Shown: positions 46,563 to 58,703, numbered from the stretch's first letter. The stretch: 64,000 nt of DNA from Trichostrongylus colubriformis (GCA_963978905.1 OZ022257.1:21597774-21661773); one strand, 5' to 3'. Notes: generated by a model not told the origin, from the letters alone. Numbers and translations are program-made.

Positions 46563-47703
46563 AAGCCGACCTTTGATTCTGGATGTAGACGTGTCCATCG
46601 GGTGTCATTCTGCTGCAGTATCGACTAGGGACAATCCGCGATACGTGACAGTTAGGACAGCCTCACAAGTTCCAATAATGGCTCGGAAGATGAAGGCGGA
46701 GCACGGAATGCAACAAGTTGTGGCTTTTAAGCTTGCTCTCCACCACTAATCGCGTTCCATATAGTGGGCTCAGACACCTAAAACCTCTATCAAAATCAGG
46801 TACATACATTCCAGCTCACGAATTTTCTCACAGCCTTCGAAAAGCAGAAGACGTAAAGTAGTAACCGAAATCTGACAAACTGAAGCCAACGATATATAAG
46901 TGATTCACACGTGCAAGCCTCGTATCGGGAGAGATGTGCAATACTCTATGTATAACACAATATACGTATGCACTAGTCAGTATGACTACCCTATTTCACT
47001 TTGATCCACACACTAGTACCGCAACCCTCACGATCACCATGTGCAACTATTACCGACCGGATGATACCGCGGGAAGCGAGAGCTTTTCAAAGGTGCTTTC
47101 TGCAATTCTTCATTTACAAATTAAGTGTAAGAGTGGGAATGAGGTTCAGCGTTCGTTATTCAAGCGCAATAATCTTTTGTAAAACATGTGCTGCCTATCA
47201 AAAGATATGATCATGCCCCTTACTTTTGCATGGCATTGTTAGTCATACAAGAAAGAGAGATAATCACAGTTGCGGGCACAATGCGATCCCGCCACTGAAC
47301 AGGGATTTTTGAAAAAAAAATAAAAGAGTATTACCAAGTTTTCTGATCCCTTGTTTTATATATTTGTATGACACAGTACACCAGAACATGGGACCTAAAC
47401 TAATTCACTCAAATCAACTATGACAGCAGAAGGAGAACAAGAAAATATTTTCTCAATTGCCAAAGGGTAGGTGGTCCTTAGCAATGGTTTTGAGGGAATA
47501 CATATAGCACACTTCAGAGCATTAATCAGGGCAACAGTACGAAAAATGCGGGGTAGGAGACGAAGATAGCTATTGAGACGATTCTGATCAATCACAAAAT
47601 GTAATAGACAATTATTAAGAAGTAGATGATAATTGAGAGGGGTTTCATTTGTAGATTACCAGGATTATCAGGGTCATCTGATTTGTGAGGGTTACTTTTC
47701 GAC

Positions 47704-47871
47704 ATGCGAAAAATAATAACGAAGACTTGGTTTGTTTTTGTCCTATTCCTGTATATTGCACGCCGTCAATTAGAACAATGCGAGGCATACAGGAAAGCGT
47801 TGTTTGACAAATACAGCTCTCTGAAGACCAGCACGGTTCTCGGATACACGGGCAGGTGCATGAGGTTTTAG
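47704..47871 (+). CDS. Small predicted secreted peptide, 55 residues
   Basis: ATG to TAG without introns. A basic start is followed by a strong hydrophobic core (WFVFVLFLYIA), then RRQLEQCEAYRKALFDKYSS and a Tyr/Gly-rich tail ending GRCMRF, with two cysteines after the predicted cleavage. No family recognised. A GTGCAT after GGCAG could be a donor, making this the first exon of a longer gene. Supporting evidence is composition only. Confidence 0.42.
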   Translation: MRKIITKTWFVFVLFLYIARRQLEQCEAYRKALFDKYSSLKTSTVLGYTGRCMRF

Positions 47872-48010
47872 GAAATTCGATTTCTGTCGGCAGTGCTTAT
47901 ACGGCACGGCAGGCGGTCGGATAACAAATGAGGTTCAGAACTGCAGGGAGGTAAATCGTAATCAGTGCAAGGAATATGTAGACGTCGCGGTCCTGTTATG
48001 TATACGTATA

Positions 48011-48091
48011 CAGTGCGTTTCATTAGTATAGACGCACCTTAAATATGCCCTCTAACAGCTGCAAACAAATTCCTACTTATGAAACGCACTG
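48011..48091. mobile_element. Minimal 81-bp TIR element
   Basis: TA|CAGTGCGTTTCATTAGTA and TACTTATGAAACGCACTG|TA: 18-bp inverted repeats with one mismatch around a 45-bp centre. A Tc1/mariner-type element reduced to its ends. Confidence 0.92.
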
Positions 48092-48429
48092 TAGTGGCCG
48101 GTTTTCGACCCCGTGGTTCAAGTGATTTGGGAAGTTATATTGAATCAAACAAATGGAAAATGTTCTAAGCGTGAAAAATACTAGTAAAGCAGTGTACAAA
48201 GTAAAAAAAATTCGGATATTGCAGTGGTTAATAGCCGTTTTTCTTACTTCTATACATTTTCAAAAATTCTTCGTAGTTGCTTCGCATTAGTCTTAAAATT
48301 TGATTTGCTGCATGGTACGCAATTAGACGCCGTGCAGCCGTACGTTTTCGAAGAGTTAACTGATATATTCATTTCGAGCAAGCAAAGTCTGATGAATCGG
48401 TCTGATGAGTCTGATGAGAGGGGTGTGTA

Positions 48430-48545
48430 CATAGACTGATGTCGAATTTTCGCTCTGGGACGTCGCACTCGCGGCACCATCAGCACAACTTGCCGCGGTC
48501 GGTTGGGATTCCTCTCAGGATGGAAGGGTCTGGTACCATGGAGGA
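48430..48545 (+). repeat. Half copy of foldback family F
   Basis: TGTCGAATTTTCGCT, GTCGCACTCGCGGC, TTGGGATTCCTCTCAGGATG and GGTACCATG follow the order of the left arm of 59075-59631. Confidence 0.7.
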
Positions 48546-48677
48546 AGTTCAGAAAACAGCTGTTTATCTCAACATTATCTGAAAATAATAACTTTTGTGC
48601 TCTAAAGACAGAATAGTAAAATCAGAAATCAGTACCTACTTTAAGGCACACCACGCAATAATCAAAGTGGTCCTTAC

Positions 48678-48809
48678 CTTCTCAGGGCAGGTAGACCCTT
48701 GGATGGTTGTGAAGACTGCATCCTTTTCGCGGCGCCACGGCTCACCCCCGCCGCGTACGGCCTGGTCGACCTGAGCCGAGTTGAGCCCATCAAGCCGAAT
48801 CACACGTGG
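48678..48809 (-). CDS. Candidate internal exon, 44 codons
   Basis: Acceptor CCCTCTCGTCTAAG, then PRVIRLDGLNSAQVDQAV and, after three Gly, EPWRREKDAVFTTIQGST and CPEK, donor GTAAGG. Protein-like and phase 0 at both ends, but no neighbour exon could be joined with confidence. May be part of an uncharacterised repeat. Confidence 0.28.
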
Positions 48810-49197
48810 CTTAGACGAGAGGGAAACTTGCGATAAGACAAGATAACGCAGCGATATCAATAGCGAAGGTAGCTTCAACAGGGAAGAGTAGGTGATATCG
48901 TAGCATTTTGCGCGATATCTTCGAGGAAAAGCTCTTCTGTAATCTGCAATACTCGTACGGAGACTGAGGGCAGAGAGCTCTATTTTTGGTGCTTTTGAGG
49001 GGTCTCGGTTCATTTTTCTTCCTTAGTGGGTAAACCAGGGCCTCTACATCATGTAACACGCGCGATAGCTCTCACAAATTTTCGCGAGGTGTGCCTTTGA
49101 GCTTTCTGCTCAACGGTTCCATGCCGATACTGGCCAACCGGCTCAGCACGTTATACGTGTTAGTGCTGGTAAGTTATGGTAAATATACCATTTAGAA

Positions 49198-49311
49198 GCT
49201 GAGTTAAGGTGAAAGGGGTGTCGGTAGTGTAATGGATTAGCACATGCCCTGAAAGCATGGAGTGCGGTTTCGAGTCTCGTCCGAAACCGAAGCTTTTACC
49301 TATAACTCAGC
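49198..49311 (+). mobile_element. tRNA-like body between inverted repeats, copy 2
   Basis: Same layout as 21993-22107: ends GCTGAGTTAAGGTGAAAG and GCTTTTACCTATAACTCAGC; A-box part TAGTGTAATGGATTAGCAC; B-box GGTTTCGAGTCT with one inserted T; closing GTGTCGG/CCGAAAC. The D-arm strongly resembles eukaryotic Glu/Gln tRNAs. Confidence 0.68.
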
Positions 49312-50570
49312 ATACTTGTGACAACAAAATAGTAACACAAAAAGTAGAAGAAACGCCAGTAATAACAATCGTAATTAAGTAAAACTCTAAAGGGAGAGTT
49401 GCAATATACGCAATCGCAGGCAAAGAAATCTGCGGCGCCGCCTGCCGCGCGCGGCAGCGCAAAATTCGACATAAGTTCACACAACATGACGAGTGGCGAA
49501 ATGCATGATGATAGTGATGAAATGCATAGTGCGAATGGAAAACGTGAGACAAGTCAGGAAGCAATTCAGCGTCAATGAAGTTCGGAGAAAACATGGGTAG
49601 AAAGAAAAACATATCAAGTGAAGCTTTCAACCGACTATCCTAAGTTGCACTTACCATCAAAGCCTCATAAAACTACGGGAGATGCCTTCGTTTGACTTTC
49701 ATATACCTCCGGCTATGTAAAAGATGAAATGCAAATATAGTGATAAGTATTTGCATTTATTTGGGTCACTTGCCTTGAACTTTCATTCCTTACGCAAACA
49801 AGGCAGAAGTGAGGGCTTGACTATGCAGTGAGTATTTTTCATGCGTCACTTGTCAACGAGAATTTCGATAAAGAGTTGATCACAACGTTTTCCAGTAAGC
49901 ATGGGAAAATCGTAACTACCGGCTTTCTTATCGTTTCATACCAAGAAAACAAAAAGTGACCCTACCACTTAGTATGAAGGCTGATGTGCTTTAACCTCCG
50001 CTGGACTACTACCAAATGCAACGCTTTGTGCACGCGCTGTTGCACGCCTGCTGAAGTGTCGCATTTATTGCATGCTATCAAGTTGCAAAATCAACTCGTT
50101 TTGTTTTCATTCTTTTGCTATACAATATTCTTTTCGACAACACGTACATGTATCTGAGAGGCCTTTCTTGCTATGCGGAACGGCGTTATTTGCTTCCGCA
50201 CCAGTGTATTTCTCATTATTTTTGGGCTTTTAGTTAGAGTAAGCACGAGTAGAAAATTTCCAAATCCGACACCTTCTTCTCTTCACTTATCAACAAGCCA
50301 CTCGAAACTCTGCAATGTTGACGGAAAAGTTGTTTTACTGGTCATTTAAGAAGTTTCAGCTGTCCTCTGATTTGAAATGTTCATACAAAATATTTATCTA
50401 CTATACCTATCCTATCTAATATAGTATTTCGGCTCATACAAAATTTGACCAGTGGAGATAAAAACCATGAAGTCATTAGATTTCTTCCATGCAAGCTTGC
50501 TTATTTCGGTTTCCTAGAAATGTGGGGAACTGACGGCGATACTAGTGACGGTCGCACCAGCACTGTGTTA

Positions 50571-50730
50571 CCTCTTAAAGCGTTCCTCCCGAAGAATCCT
50601 ATCCAAGCGGTTGATGAAATGGTTATCGGTGGGAGCCATGTCAGGTGAGTATGGTGCGGCACAGCTTTGTAACCCATCTCATTCGACTCCTTCAGGTTTA
50701 TTTGTGCACCATGAGGCCATGCTTTACTTT
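50571..50730 (-). mobile_element. Mariner transposase fragment
   Basis: Minus strand: WPHGAQINLKESNEMGYKAV, then after a one-base shift APYSPDMAPTDNHF and RLDRILREERFKR. This is the mariner stretch between the second and third catalytic Asp, with the third (SPD) kept. No terminal repeats seen nearby. A different, more diverged copy than 51208-52085. Confidence 0.8.
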
Positions 50731-51207
50731 ATCACTACTTTTCATCCAGGTTTCGCCAGGATCCATGAGTCATGGTAGATTTGAGCGATCGTAGACCGCC
50801 ATGCTTACCAGACTGACCGCTACGAGCTTGAGCATTCCAACCATTGTGCAGATAGTAGAAAAGTGTACTGAAGAATCCTATCTTGTCCTAGAGGTTCTTA
50901 TCACATGTCATGATGCTGTCGAGAAATGGGTCGTTTATGTGCTGGGAATATACGAGACCCGGTGTGGAGTTATTACATATTTTTCCATTTTGTTCTGGAG
51001 GCTCCAGAAAAATTCAAATTTCATTTTAGGGCGTAAGCCTTACTATATTTGATTAGAGCGAGAAGCGATTCGATTCTAATAAATACAATCAACCTCAGCA
51101 AAGAACCGGAAATTTTATTGGAAACGGTAACGTGTGAAACCTCAGGGATTTCCCGAACCACCTACGTAATAGAATAGCGCGAAGCACAAGCACAGTTTAT
51201 AGTATTA

Positions 51208-52085
51208 GGTTGTCCCAAAAGTCTTGTAGTGTTTTTCCGAAAAAAATCAGTAACCCTTGTTCACTTCCAGGCAGGTCCAGGCGGTTCAGGAATGTGGTAG
51301 AACGTTCCCTAAGCTTTCTAGGAAAATATATATTGTCCCACCAGATCCCGTGGAGAGAGCTACAATGCCCGTTGTCGACACCCACCCAACTCGCGGTGTC
51401 ATCTATTATGAGCGGTCTTGCGGCACCAAAACGACGGAAGTTTGCCACTCAATCAACGCTGCATTGGGCAAGGGATGTAGGAGCTACGTAACCGTGCGCC
51501 GCTGGTTCATCAGCTTCAGCAACGGCGAGATTGACATGAAAGACAAACCACGCTTGGGACTCTGCTGCTTCTGGGACGCGGAAGGAATGCTTTTCCGCGA
51601 GGTGCTGGTACAAGGCGAGACAGTCACCGCTTCCGTATGCACCCACCAGCTCCAGCAGCTCGCCGTCGCTGTTCGAGAAAAGCGCCGGAAAAGGTCCGCG
51701 GTCACCCTTCTTCATGACGACGCCCGCTTCCATTTCGCGAAAAGTACCCAGGCCAAGTTATAGGAGCTCAGCTGGGATGTGCTGCCCCACCCGCCATACT
51801 CTCCAGACGTTGCCCCTTCTGGCTATCGCCTTACCCATCCTCTCGAATCCTTCCTGGGCAAGAGAAAATTCGTTGATTATGACTTGCTTGCGAAAGTGAC
51901 CGCTGACTTTTTCGACTCTCAGAACCCACAGTTCTGGGAGAAAGAAATCAACGATTTTCCTATAAAGTGGCAGAGGGTTGCCAATAACAATGGTCAATAC
52001 TTTGTTGCCTAATTGCTATTTGTTGGACGAAAAAAAAATGAAAAGTGATGATCGAAAAAAGCACTACAAGACTTTTGGAACAACC
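51208..52085 (+). mobile_element. Internally deleted mariner transposon
   Basis: Ends TA|GGTTGTCCCAAAAGTCTTGT and ACAAGACTTTTGGAACAACC|TA are inverted with TA duplications. The transposase frame starts near 51364: HTH-type ALGKGCRSYVTVRRWF, then DKPRLG directly followed by a stretch from near the middle of the protein (LVQGETVTA). Some 130 residues, including the first catalytic Asp, are missing. LLHDDARFH (second Asp) and PPYSPDVAPSGY (third Asp) remain; an in-frame TAG at 51761 separates them. It ends WQRVANNNGQYF, the usual mariner C-terminus. Cannot transpose on its own. Confidence 0.92.
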
Positions 52086-52267
52086 TAATAGTTTGCATAA
52101 TTCAAGAATGGTCATCATAACTTCGTCGAACTTCGAATTCTTTCTCTACGGCTTGTCATTGGAGCTATGGCCGCAATTTTTGAACTTCGCAAAGTTTTTT
52201 ATGCTGTACCTAAATCATGCCTCATGGAAGCTTTTTTAAAAATGTCCCCGTCAGTTTTAGCTGCTTT

Positions 52268-52570
52268 TCACCCCGACGATAAGCTAAGGGGAAGAGATGG
52301 ACGGTGTTGCTTTCTGGGTATTTCATTTCTAATCCTCAAAAATATTGAACAAACAAATAACATTTCAAAAAAAATAACAAAGAGTACCTTTTCAGAGCAG
52401 AAATAGAAACTTCATCGAAGTCATCTGTTGAACTGAATGGAGTGAATGTTGTGAAACAAAAAAATAAATATTGAAGGAACCTACTGTATAACCCAGTAGA
52501 AGGCATACACGAATGCAGACCGGGCATTCTCCATGCTAGCACCTTGCTTATTTGCTCGAATAACCTGAAC
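52268..52570 (-). CDS. Candidate 3' exons of an unidentified gene
   Basis: Three exons join in phase on the minus strand: 52570-52485, 52424-52388 (DFDEVSISALKR) and 52328-52268 (NEIPRKQHRPSLPLSLSSG then TGA); the introns are about 60 bp with GT/AG ends. The first exon is also open in another frame (VQVIRANKQGASMENARSAF then VYAFYWVIQ and TAG), which reads more like protein and would make it a terminal exon. The two readings exclude each other. Confidence 0.28.
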
Positions 52571-52674
52571 CTAAAAAGCAGAATACCGTTTTGAAAACGT
52601 GAAAAGGCGTGACCGCGCCATCCACCTGACTTCATATCGCAGTTCAAGCCTTTTGGAAAGATCAAAGAAATCGT

Positions 52675-52995
52675 GCATTAAAAATGAGCTTGACTATCAC
52701 CCATGTATTTATGTTGTACTTGCTTAATAAGGGCCGCATTTGAAGTTTCACACGAAAAGTGAGAATCCGGCTTAGGTACGGTCTCCCAATGTGGCGGCCG
52801 AGGGGGTGCGGCCTAGGGGTAAATGGACGCCCAGGTCCGCCGTTGTCGTAGACGCATAGTGGGAATAGTGGAAACAGAAAGTTACGTAAACAGTCTCGCT
52901 TCATGTCACACAACATAACTATATGGGTAAAAGAAAAACTAATTTTCTGTTTTGCTTTTAGTGAGGCGCCTTTTGATGGATCTCCCTGCCTAGGG
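52675..52995 (-). repeat. Repeat family D, partial copy
   Basis: CTTAATAAGGGCCGCATTTG and AAAAGTGAGAATCCGGC match the left arm of 14050-14520; the remainder is GC-rich and similar in order to 27050-27190 inverted. Confidence 0.62.
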
Positions 52996-53049
52996 TAAAG
53001 TGTAACCCTCCAGAAAGGGGCTTCTCCTGCTGACAAGGTTGTTTTCCGC

Positions 53050-54880
53050 CATGGCGACAGGAACCAAGTAATCCTTGAGCGTGAAATTTACCCTAGACTA
53101 CAAGAGGGGAAAAGGAGGATAAGTGTTGTACAGCTACTCTTTCCACGGTCCTCTCGATTTTGATATCCATGGTCCCGGCTTTGTTGAAGTTCGGTTCCGG
53201 ATGTTGCAGTTATTGCTATCTCTTGCTTAATACGTTGTAAGCTTCAGAGGGTAACGTCCGTAAATATTGAAAATAGCAGTACTCTCTCTTTAAAGTAGTG
53301 AATGAAGCCGAAGGTGCGGAAAATCACTGGAATTTTCATTATGTCTTGCTATTTGTTATTCTCTTTCGAGTACGTGACACCTTTTTAAAACAGATATTTA
53401 CCAGTTTTGAAGATTTCAATCTTGCAGGCTACCAATATATATCCAACATTATATTGGCTAGTATCAATGTCTAGCATTCCAGTTTTCTATCAACTTCTCT
53501 CGGTAGTACAAACTCGACTGTTTCCTATCATGCTCGTTTCCATATTGTGTCTTTTAATTGCAAATTAATTTCGCATAAAGAGAGGTCATGACAGATGATT
53601 GAATGCAATAACATAAAAAAATTTAATTGCTGTAGATGTGCCAACATTCCCTACTAGATGGAAAACTCCTCAAAGTGAAGGGTGCCTTCTTTTTTCAAAC
53701 AGACTCTCACTTTCATTTAATCTTTCAATGATTGATTTTTGACACAGTCCCGCGCTGAGTGCAAGCATTCCCTACCGTTGCGTTATTTTCTGTTTTGGAA
53801 GCGTCAAGTTTGAATGTACCAGTGTGTAAATACAAATAACAGACCTTGATTACGGTAGCCCAACCTGCCATTCTCAACATATAATTTTGTTCACTTGGTA
53901 CTTACATTTTTATGCTTGCACGTGTGATTTATGCTAAGTGAAATAGCAAGGTGCACTACACTCTGCTATATTCATCCTCATTTCTTTTTTATGAATTCCA
54001 TATCTTAAGCTACTACTGGAGAATCATTGTGAACGATTTGTAAAGCGCAGATCTGGAATGGTGCTTTTGTTGACTGAGAGGAATCTCGCGCACTTTGCCG
54101 CCACTTCCTTGCGAGACGACGTTCAAAAGAAATTGCGGAGCAATTCTTTCCGGCATGGACAGGGAGATTTCACTCTAAGCGCTGAGACCGGATCGGTTGC
54201 TTCGACGATGCCGCGACATTGAAACATGACGCCTTCATTCTTCTTCATTCGCCGCCAGACAGCGTATGCATACACAACGCATATTGAGAAAACAATGTGT
54301 TCAGCAAACTGGACGCTTGAACAACCGATCCTTGGTGTCGGTCAAGCAGGGGCATCTCTTTGCTTGGACTTGTTTGAATCTGAAAAGGGGAACTTATAGA
54401 GATTGCGCCAACCCATGCACTTCATATGTGTATATACATACATATGGGCTTCTTCGGAGTAAGAAAGCAGTGAAAGAAGAAAGAAGAAAGAAAGAAGTAG
54501 TAACTCAAGTATTTGGGGTCTAGGAACCTAAAGGTGTGGTCGCCTGCTTCAAACACTATGGAACACTTTATAATGAAAGTCCCAGAGGCTGCCTAGAGTG
54601 GATAGCGCTCTTCGTCCTGCGTACCTCGACATCTTTCGAAGGTCTTCATGAAATTCAACTCAGAGGTGAGTTCCAAAGTCTACTGTGGGTTATAGTACTT
54701 CCAAAATAGAACTTTATGATTTGATAGGAACTAGGTGAGCAGGCAGATATTTGGATGCGTGAAACCTTGCATGTATGTAATGAAGTTATTTATTACCACG
54801 AAGTAATAGGGAAAAACCATGCGAGTGAATTCTTTACTTACTAAAAGAATATATTGCATACTTGTGTACATAGGCTTCAA
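53050..54880. other. AT-rich stretch, no supported gene
   Basis: Only chance frames. A purine run (GAAAGAAGAAAGAAGAAAG) lies at 54470-54500. No repeats matching elsewhere in the window were recognised. Confidence 0.45.
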
Positions 54881-54890
54881 TCCCTCCCTG

Positions 54891-55085
54891 CTACGGCTGT
54901 CTTGTAAGAATGGGCTTCTCTGCTGCTGACACCAATGAAATTGTTAGTGGAGCAATTCCTACGATGATGTCAGAAACCAGGCTAGGGCGTAGTCCATCAA
55001 AGGTGCTTGCAAAGCACTGTTTGCATTTTAGAAACTGCTTATAAATGCTGCATATGCTCACAAGTGAGGACAAGCATTGATTCAC
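54891..55085 (-). CDS. Candidate terminal exon, Cys then hydrophobic tail
   Basis: Minus strand, ending in TAG: NQCLSSLVSICSIYKQFLKC, KQCFASTFDGLRPSLVSD, then IIVGIAPLTISLVSAAE and KPILTRQP. Evenly spaced cysteines followed by a hydrophobic helix look coding, perhaps a saposin-like or membrane-anchored tail. No good acceptor in phase was found upstream, so the start is unknown. Confidence 0.33.
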   Translation of the reverse strand: MNQCLSSLVSICSIYKQFLKCKQCFASTFDGLRPSLVSDIIVGIAPLTISLVSAAEKPILTRQP

Positions 55086-55393
55086 GCATTTTTCTCAACT
55101 GTGAGTTCAACAGAGAAGTAGAAAAAGCAAGCATAAATCACTTAACGAATCAGTTTGTTGAGTAATGCTTCATACATCATATGTCTTTATGAATGTCATT
55201 TAATGTGCAGGGTGCAGTTGATGTTATGTGCTCTATTTTGGCGTAGCGACGCGGCGATGGGTTGAGGCGCGGTATTTTCTTCATTCTTAATATGGACATT
55301 TTCCGAATACTCAAAGTGTTCGCCTCCCAAAGCACTGTAAACTGTTTCCTTAATAACTTTCGTGGACCAATTTATTGCCACTTGGTTTCCCAG

Positions 55394-55493
55394 GTTGCGT
55401 AGTTCTCAATATGGATATCCAGTCGAGGAAAACTTCGAAAAATTTCGAAGTGTCTCACTTCGAACAGTGATAGCTCCCTTCAAACTTAACCAT
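55394..55493 (+). CDS. Candidate internal exon, 33 codons
   Basis: Acceptor TTGGTTTCCCAG, sequence LRSSQYGYPVEENFEKFRSV then SLRTVIAPFKLNH, donor GTGAGT. Starts with one spare base and ends in phase 0. The next exon below continues in phase. Unidentified. Confidence 0.48.
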
Positions 55494-55664
55494 GTGAGTG
55501 CAGCCTTGTTTTCTTGGGTCTGCAAGGTTGCCGCTTTCAAATGACCGCCTGATGCTATATCTCCAAAACGAAAAAGGTTATTTCAAGGGAAGCCAGGCGA
55601 GAAAATTTTTTTTCGTGAAAGTTGCAAGATCCTCTCACGAATCTTGGAAAAAATGATGCATTGT

Positions 55665-56045
55665 GTTCCTCTGCTCCTAAAGGACCAACGAGAGGGTGGT
55701 TGGCCTTGGCTGGCCTCCTTGTGGGATGGGCCGTGCATGAGGATTTCCTTTCCATTCTTAGTGAAAAGAAACGCTTTTTCGGTCCGCATAGTGGCTTGCT
55801 AGTACCACTTTACGTGCCTGCAATCAAAGTAGAATGTGAAAGAATTCCATATCAGCTAATTTTTGCTTTCACCCCATAGTTTGTGAAGTATTCATCCACG
55901 GTCCTACCCAAGGATAGATATCGTTTTCCACGAATAATCGGCGAATTTAGGAGGTGTACGTAGTTTCAGTGCCAGCGGACCAACGAAAGGGTTATTGGCA
56001 TGGGCCGGCCTCGTTGTGGATAGCGCCATACATGTGAGGTTTCTA
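55665..56045 (+). repeat. 80-bp direct repeat, two copies
   Basis: GGACCAACGAGAGGGTGGTTGG...GCCGTGCATGAGGATTTC at 55678-55747 recurs, diverged, at 55978-56044 (GGACCAACGAAAGGGTTATTGG...GCCATACATGTGAGGTTTC). Origin unclear. Confidence 0.7.
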
Positions 56046-57342
56046 TGATAATTAAATTAAACTAGTTCCGGGTTCGAACCCAGTTAGCCACTTTTATCAC
56101 GCTTGAGAAATTCCGTACTTCACTGCCTACCTCAACGATTACGCCCCCTGCCCTCGCGGACCGAATACGACTCCCTCTCGAGGATTCCTCGACGCCAGCT
56201 TGATCCTGCTTGCAAGCCGAGTAGGTTGGAGGTTGGCCGAGCTAGTTGAACTTCCATGCTTCTGAATAGTTCGGTGTTCAGGCTCTTCTGTTAAAAACAT
56301 TGACGAGCAGCACTTCTCCCCATTCAAACTCTTCTGCTGGCCCTGAACTTCGGTTAAACGCAGAATGGGTAGGGTGGTTAATCAGCGCAGTTCAAGTTTC
56401 GCCCCGCTTTCAGTAAAACTTTAGCTTAATCATGTTACGGCCACGCCGCTGTCAACAACGTCTGCAACCGCTGAATCGAGTTATTCCCGTTCTGAATCCG
56501 TTTCCGCTTCCTGTTATGGGTCGCATTGCGGCTGAATAGAGCTGACAAATTTTGAATTTCACCTTGATCCTTCCACGACTCCATTTTTGATATCCGTATT
56601 CCTACTTCCCTCCCCACCACCCCCCCTCCCCATACAAAGTCTATGCTCTGGTTTTCGGTGAAAATGTGACTATTGATAGCTTTGCTTGTTCTGGTCCAGC
56701 TGTTCCAATTTCACTTTATTCCACGCCATTCATTCCTTCCATTAGCTCAGTTTCACCCATTTGAATTTTGGTATAGCTAAATACCTTCATCTAGATATTG
56801 CCAGTTTGAATACCTTCGTCTTAAAGTGTAAGAATTCATTGTAACTTAGGGTCCCTAAAGTGAACTTCTATGGGCCGAACAGGGGTTCACGACTTTTATA
56901 CGGACAGCCTCTAAGTTAAGCTCAAAGGCGTGGCACATCTGATTATAATTATTGAGGAGAGATTGAGGAGAATTATTGAGGAGAGAGGAGGAGACTGATT
57001 ATAATTAGCGTACTGTGTGTTTTGTGCCGTCATTAGGGCTTTATGATCTATGGGTTGTGGGTGATTCAGTTCTACTGATCTCTGTGCTATTGCCAGTTGA
57101 GTTCGTTCTCTAGGGCTCTCGATTTCTTTGAAAAGCGACTTATTCCATGATAGGCCAGAGGAACTATGTATTTGCGGTATTACCGCAATGCTTCGAGACA
57201 CTTTGCCCATTCAATGAGGTTAAATTCATTTCCATTTTTATGCTTTTGCTGTCGTTTTTCTCATAAATTCTGTTGACCTAGGAGAATGCGCTGATTCCTT
57301 ATTCGTCCTTTGGTAGCCACGTAGTAATAGCATTTCTCACCC

Positions 57343-57370
57343 TCCACCCCTCCCCCCCTCCCCCCCCCGC
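57343..57370. repeat. C-rich tract
   Basis: Runs of 6-10 C (CCCTCCACCCCTCCCC, CCCCCCCCCCG). Opposite strand is G-rich and could form a quadruplex. Confidence 0.85.
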
Positions 57371-57750
57371 TGACCAAAAAGAATGCTGAACTCTTCTGTT
57401 TTAATAGTGTTCCAACGCGCCTATTGGACACTCAAGAAAATAGACTAGGAAATAAACAGCTCAACAAATAAGCAAGTAAGCAAACGATTGAGCAGCTAAA
57501 TAAATAAACAAACCATCTATAATAATATGTCGGCCGCATGCATGCTCCTTACTGCGAATCGCTTTTGATATCCCTTGTTTATCGTCTGGATCGGAGCCTT
57601 TATTTTGTCGGCATGGCGCCAGCGAAGAGCTTTGTAGACACTTCACAAGTGTCTACGTGGTTGCGTGTGCATGACATTCTCAACGTAGCTCAGCGTGTAG
57701 AAGCAGCCATAAAGCGCCACGTTCGAGATAAACAATCAGTCTGTGGTCCT

Positions 57751-57895
57751 TGCGAATGCTAGCATTAGAGAAGGGGATCACAGTCGCCACTGGGTGGTGC
57801 GGATGGTATCTGCAATTAGATTCCATCCGCATGCAGATTCCATCCACACCACCCAGTGGTGAATGTGATCCCATCCTCAAACGCTTGCATTCGCA
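57751..57895. repeat. Hairpin with 62-bp arms
   Basis: Left arm TGCGAATGCTAGCATTAGAG...GATGGTATCTGC; right arm GCAGATTCCATCC...GCTTGCATTCGCA; about 20 bp between. Contains ACCACCCAGTGG in both arms. Confidence 0.85.
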
Positions 57896-58162
57896 ACGCG
57901 AAAAGCGGACTACTTTGAGCAAAAAAAGCTTGAAGTAAATTACAGGTAATGTAATACCTCAATGGTCGAACTGATACTGGGTAGCACGGAGTCAAGAGAA
58001 GTGCTTTTGTGTCCTGATTAAAGGATCATGTTCCTCAGCCGGGCTCGAATACCTAGGCCAGCTGCATGATGATCTTTCTATGGGTTGAGTGAAGTGGTGT
58101 GGTGACTGGCATTATCGTTCGTCACTCAAATGACTTACTTGACTGTTCTCACTACTTTTCAG

Positions 58163-58204
58163 TATCTTGTAATGAACAGGCAATCCCAGACCCGCTTCAA
58201 GATT
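58163..58204 (+). CDS. Candidate internal exon, 14 codons
   Basis: Acceptor CACTACTTTTCAG, YLVMNRQSQTRFKI, donor GTGAGT; phase 0 at both sides, matching the end of the exon at 55394-55493. Splice sites are strong for so short an exon. Confidence 0.45.
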
Positions 58205-58272
58205 GTGAGTGCATACTGGCATTTGACCACATTCACTTACACCGAATTTCTCACTTTCTCCGTCACAATTAT

Positions 58273-58703
58273 TAGGTTGGTGTATAGGTCTTACACATAC
58301 AACTCTTCTACTCTTTCTTCGTGTAACTACTCCAAAACTCCTATGTAGATATGTCCAGACTGTATAGTCACCATTATCTTCTACCACTTACCTCCAGTGT
58401 CTGGTCAATGCCCTTCACGTTAAAAAGCTACGATTTGGAAATTCCATAGTTACACAGTGCGAGTGCAGCTAAATAATTAAATTTACTATTCTCCATAAGG
58501 CTCACTGACCTGGGATTATGAATGCATGCTATGAATTCGAGCCGATTCTTGCTACAAGGTAGCGAGACCACCTCTAATACATTCCAAGAAAATCATCAGA
58601 GCATGCTCTAGTTCACCATGGTGATAAATTCTTGATAAGGATTGAGAGGAGTGAAATCATGAGAAATTTAGGAAGTGTCGCAAGACTTATGCACCAACCC
58701 ATA
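58273..58703. mobile_element. Mariner-type ends with no transposase
   Basis: TA|GGTTGGTGTATAGGTCTTAC and CAAGACTTATGCACCAACCCA|TA are inverted, and of the GGTTGGTGCATAAGTCTT type common in nematode mariners. About 430 bp, internal part not related to a transposase. Confidence 0.82.

Noticed and set aside
48959..49165. Several coding-like peptides on the minus strand (LSRLASIGMEPLSRKLKG; ITEELFLEDIAQNAT)
   Set aside because: Frames overlap and phases cannot be reconciled with the exon at 48678-48809.
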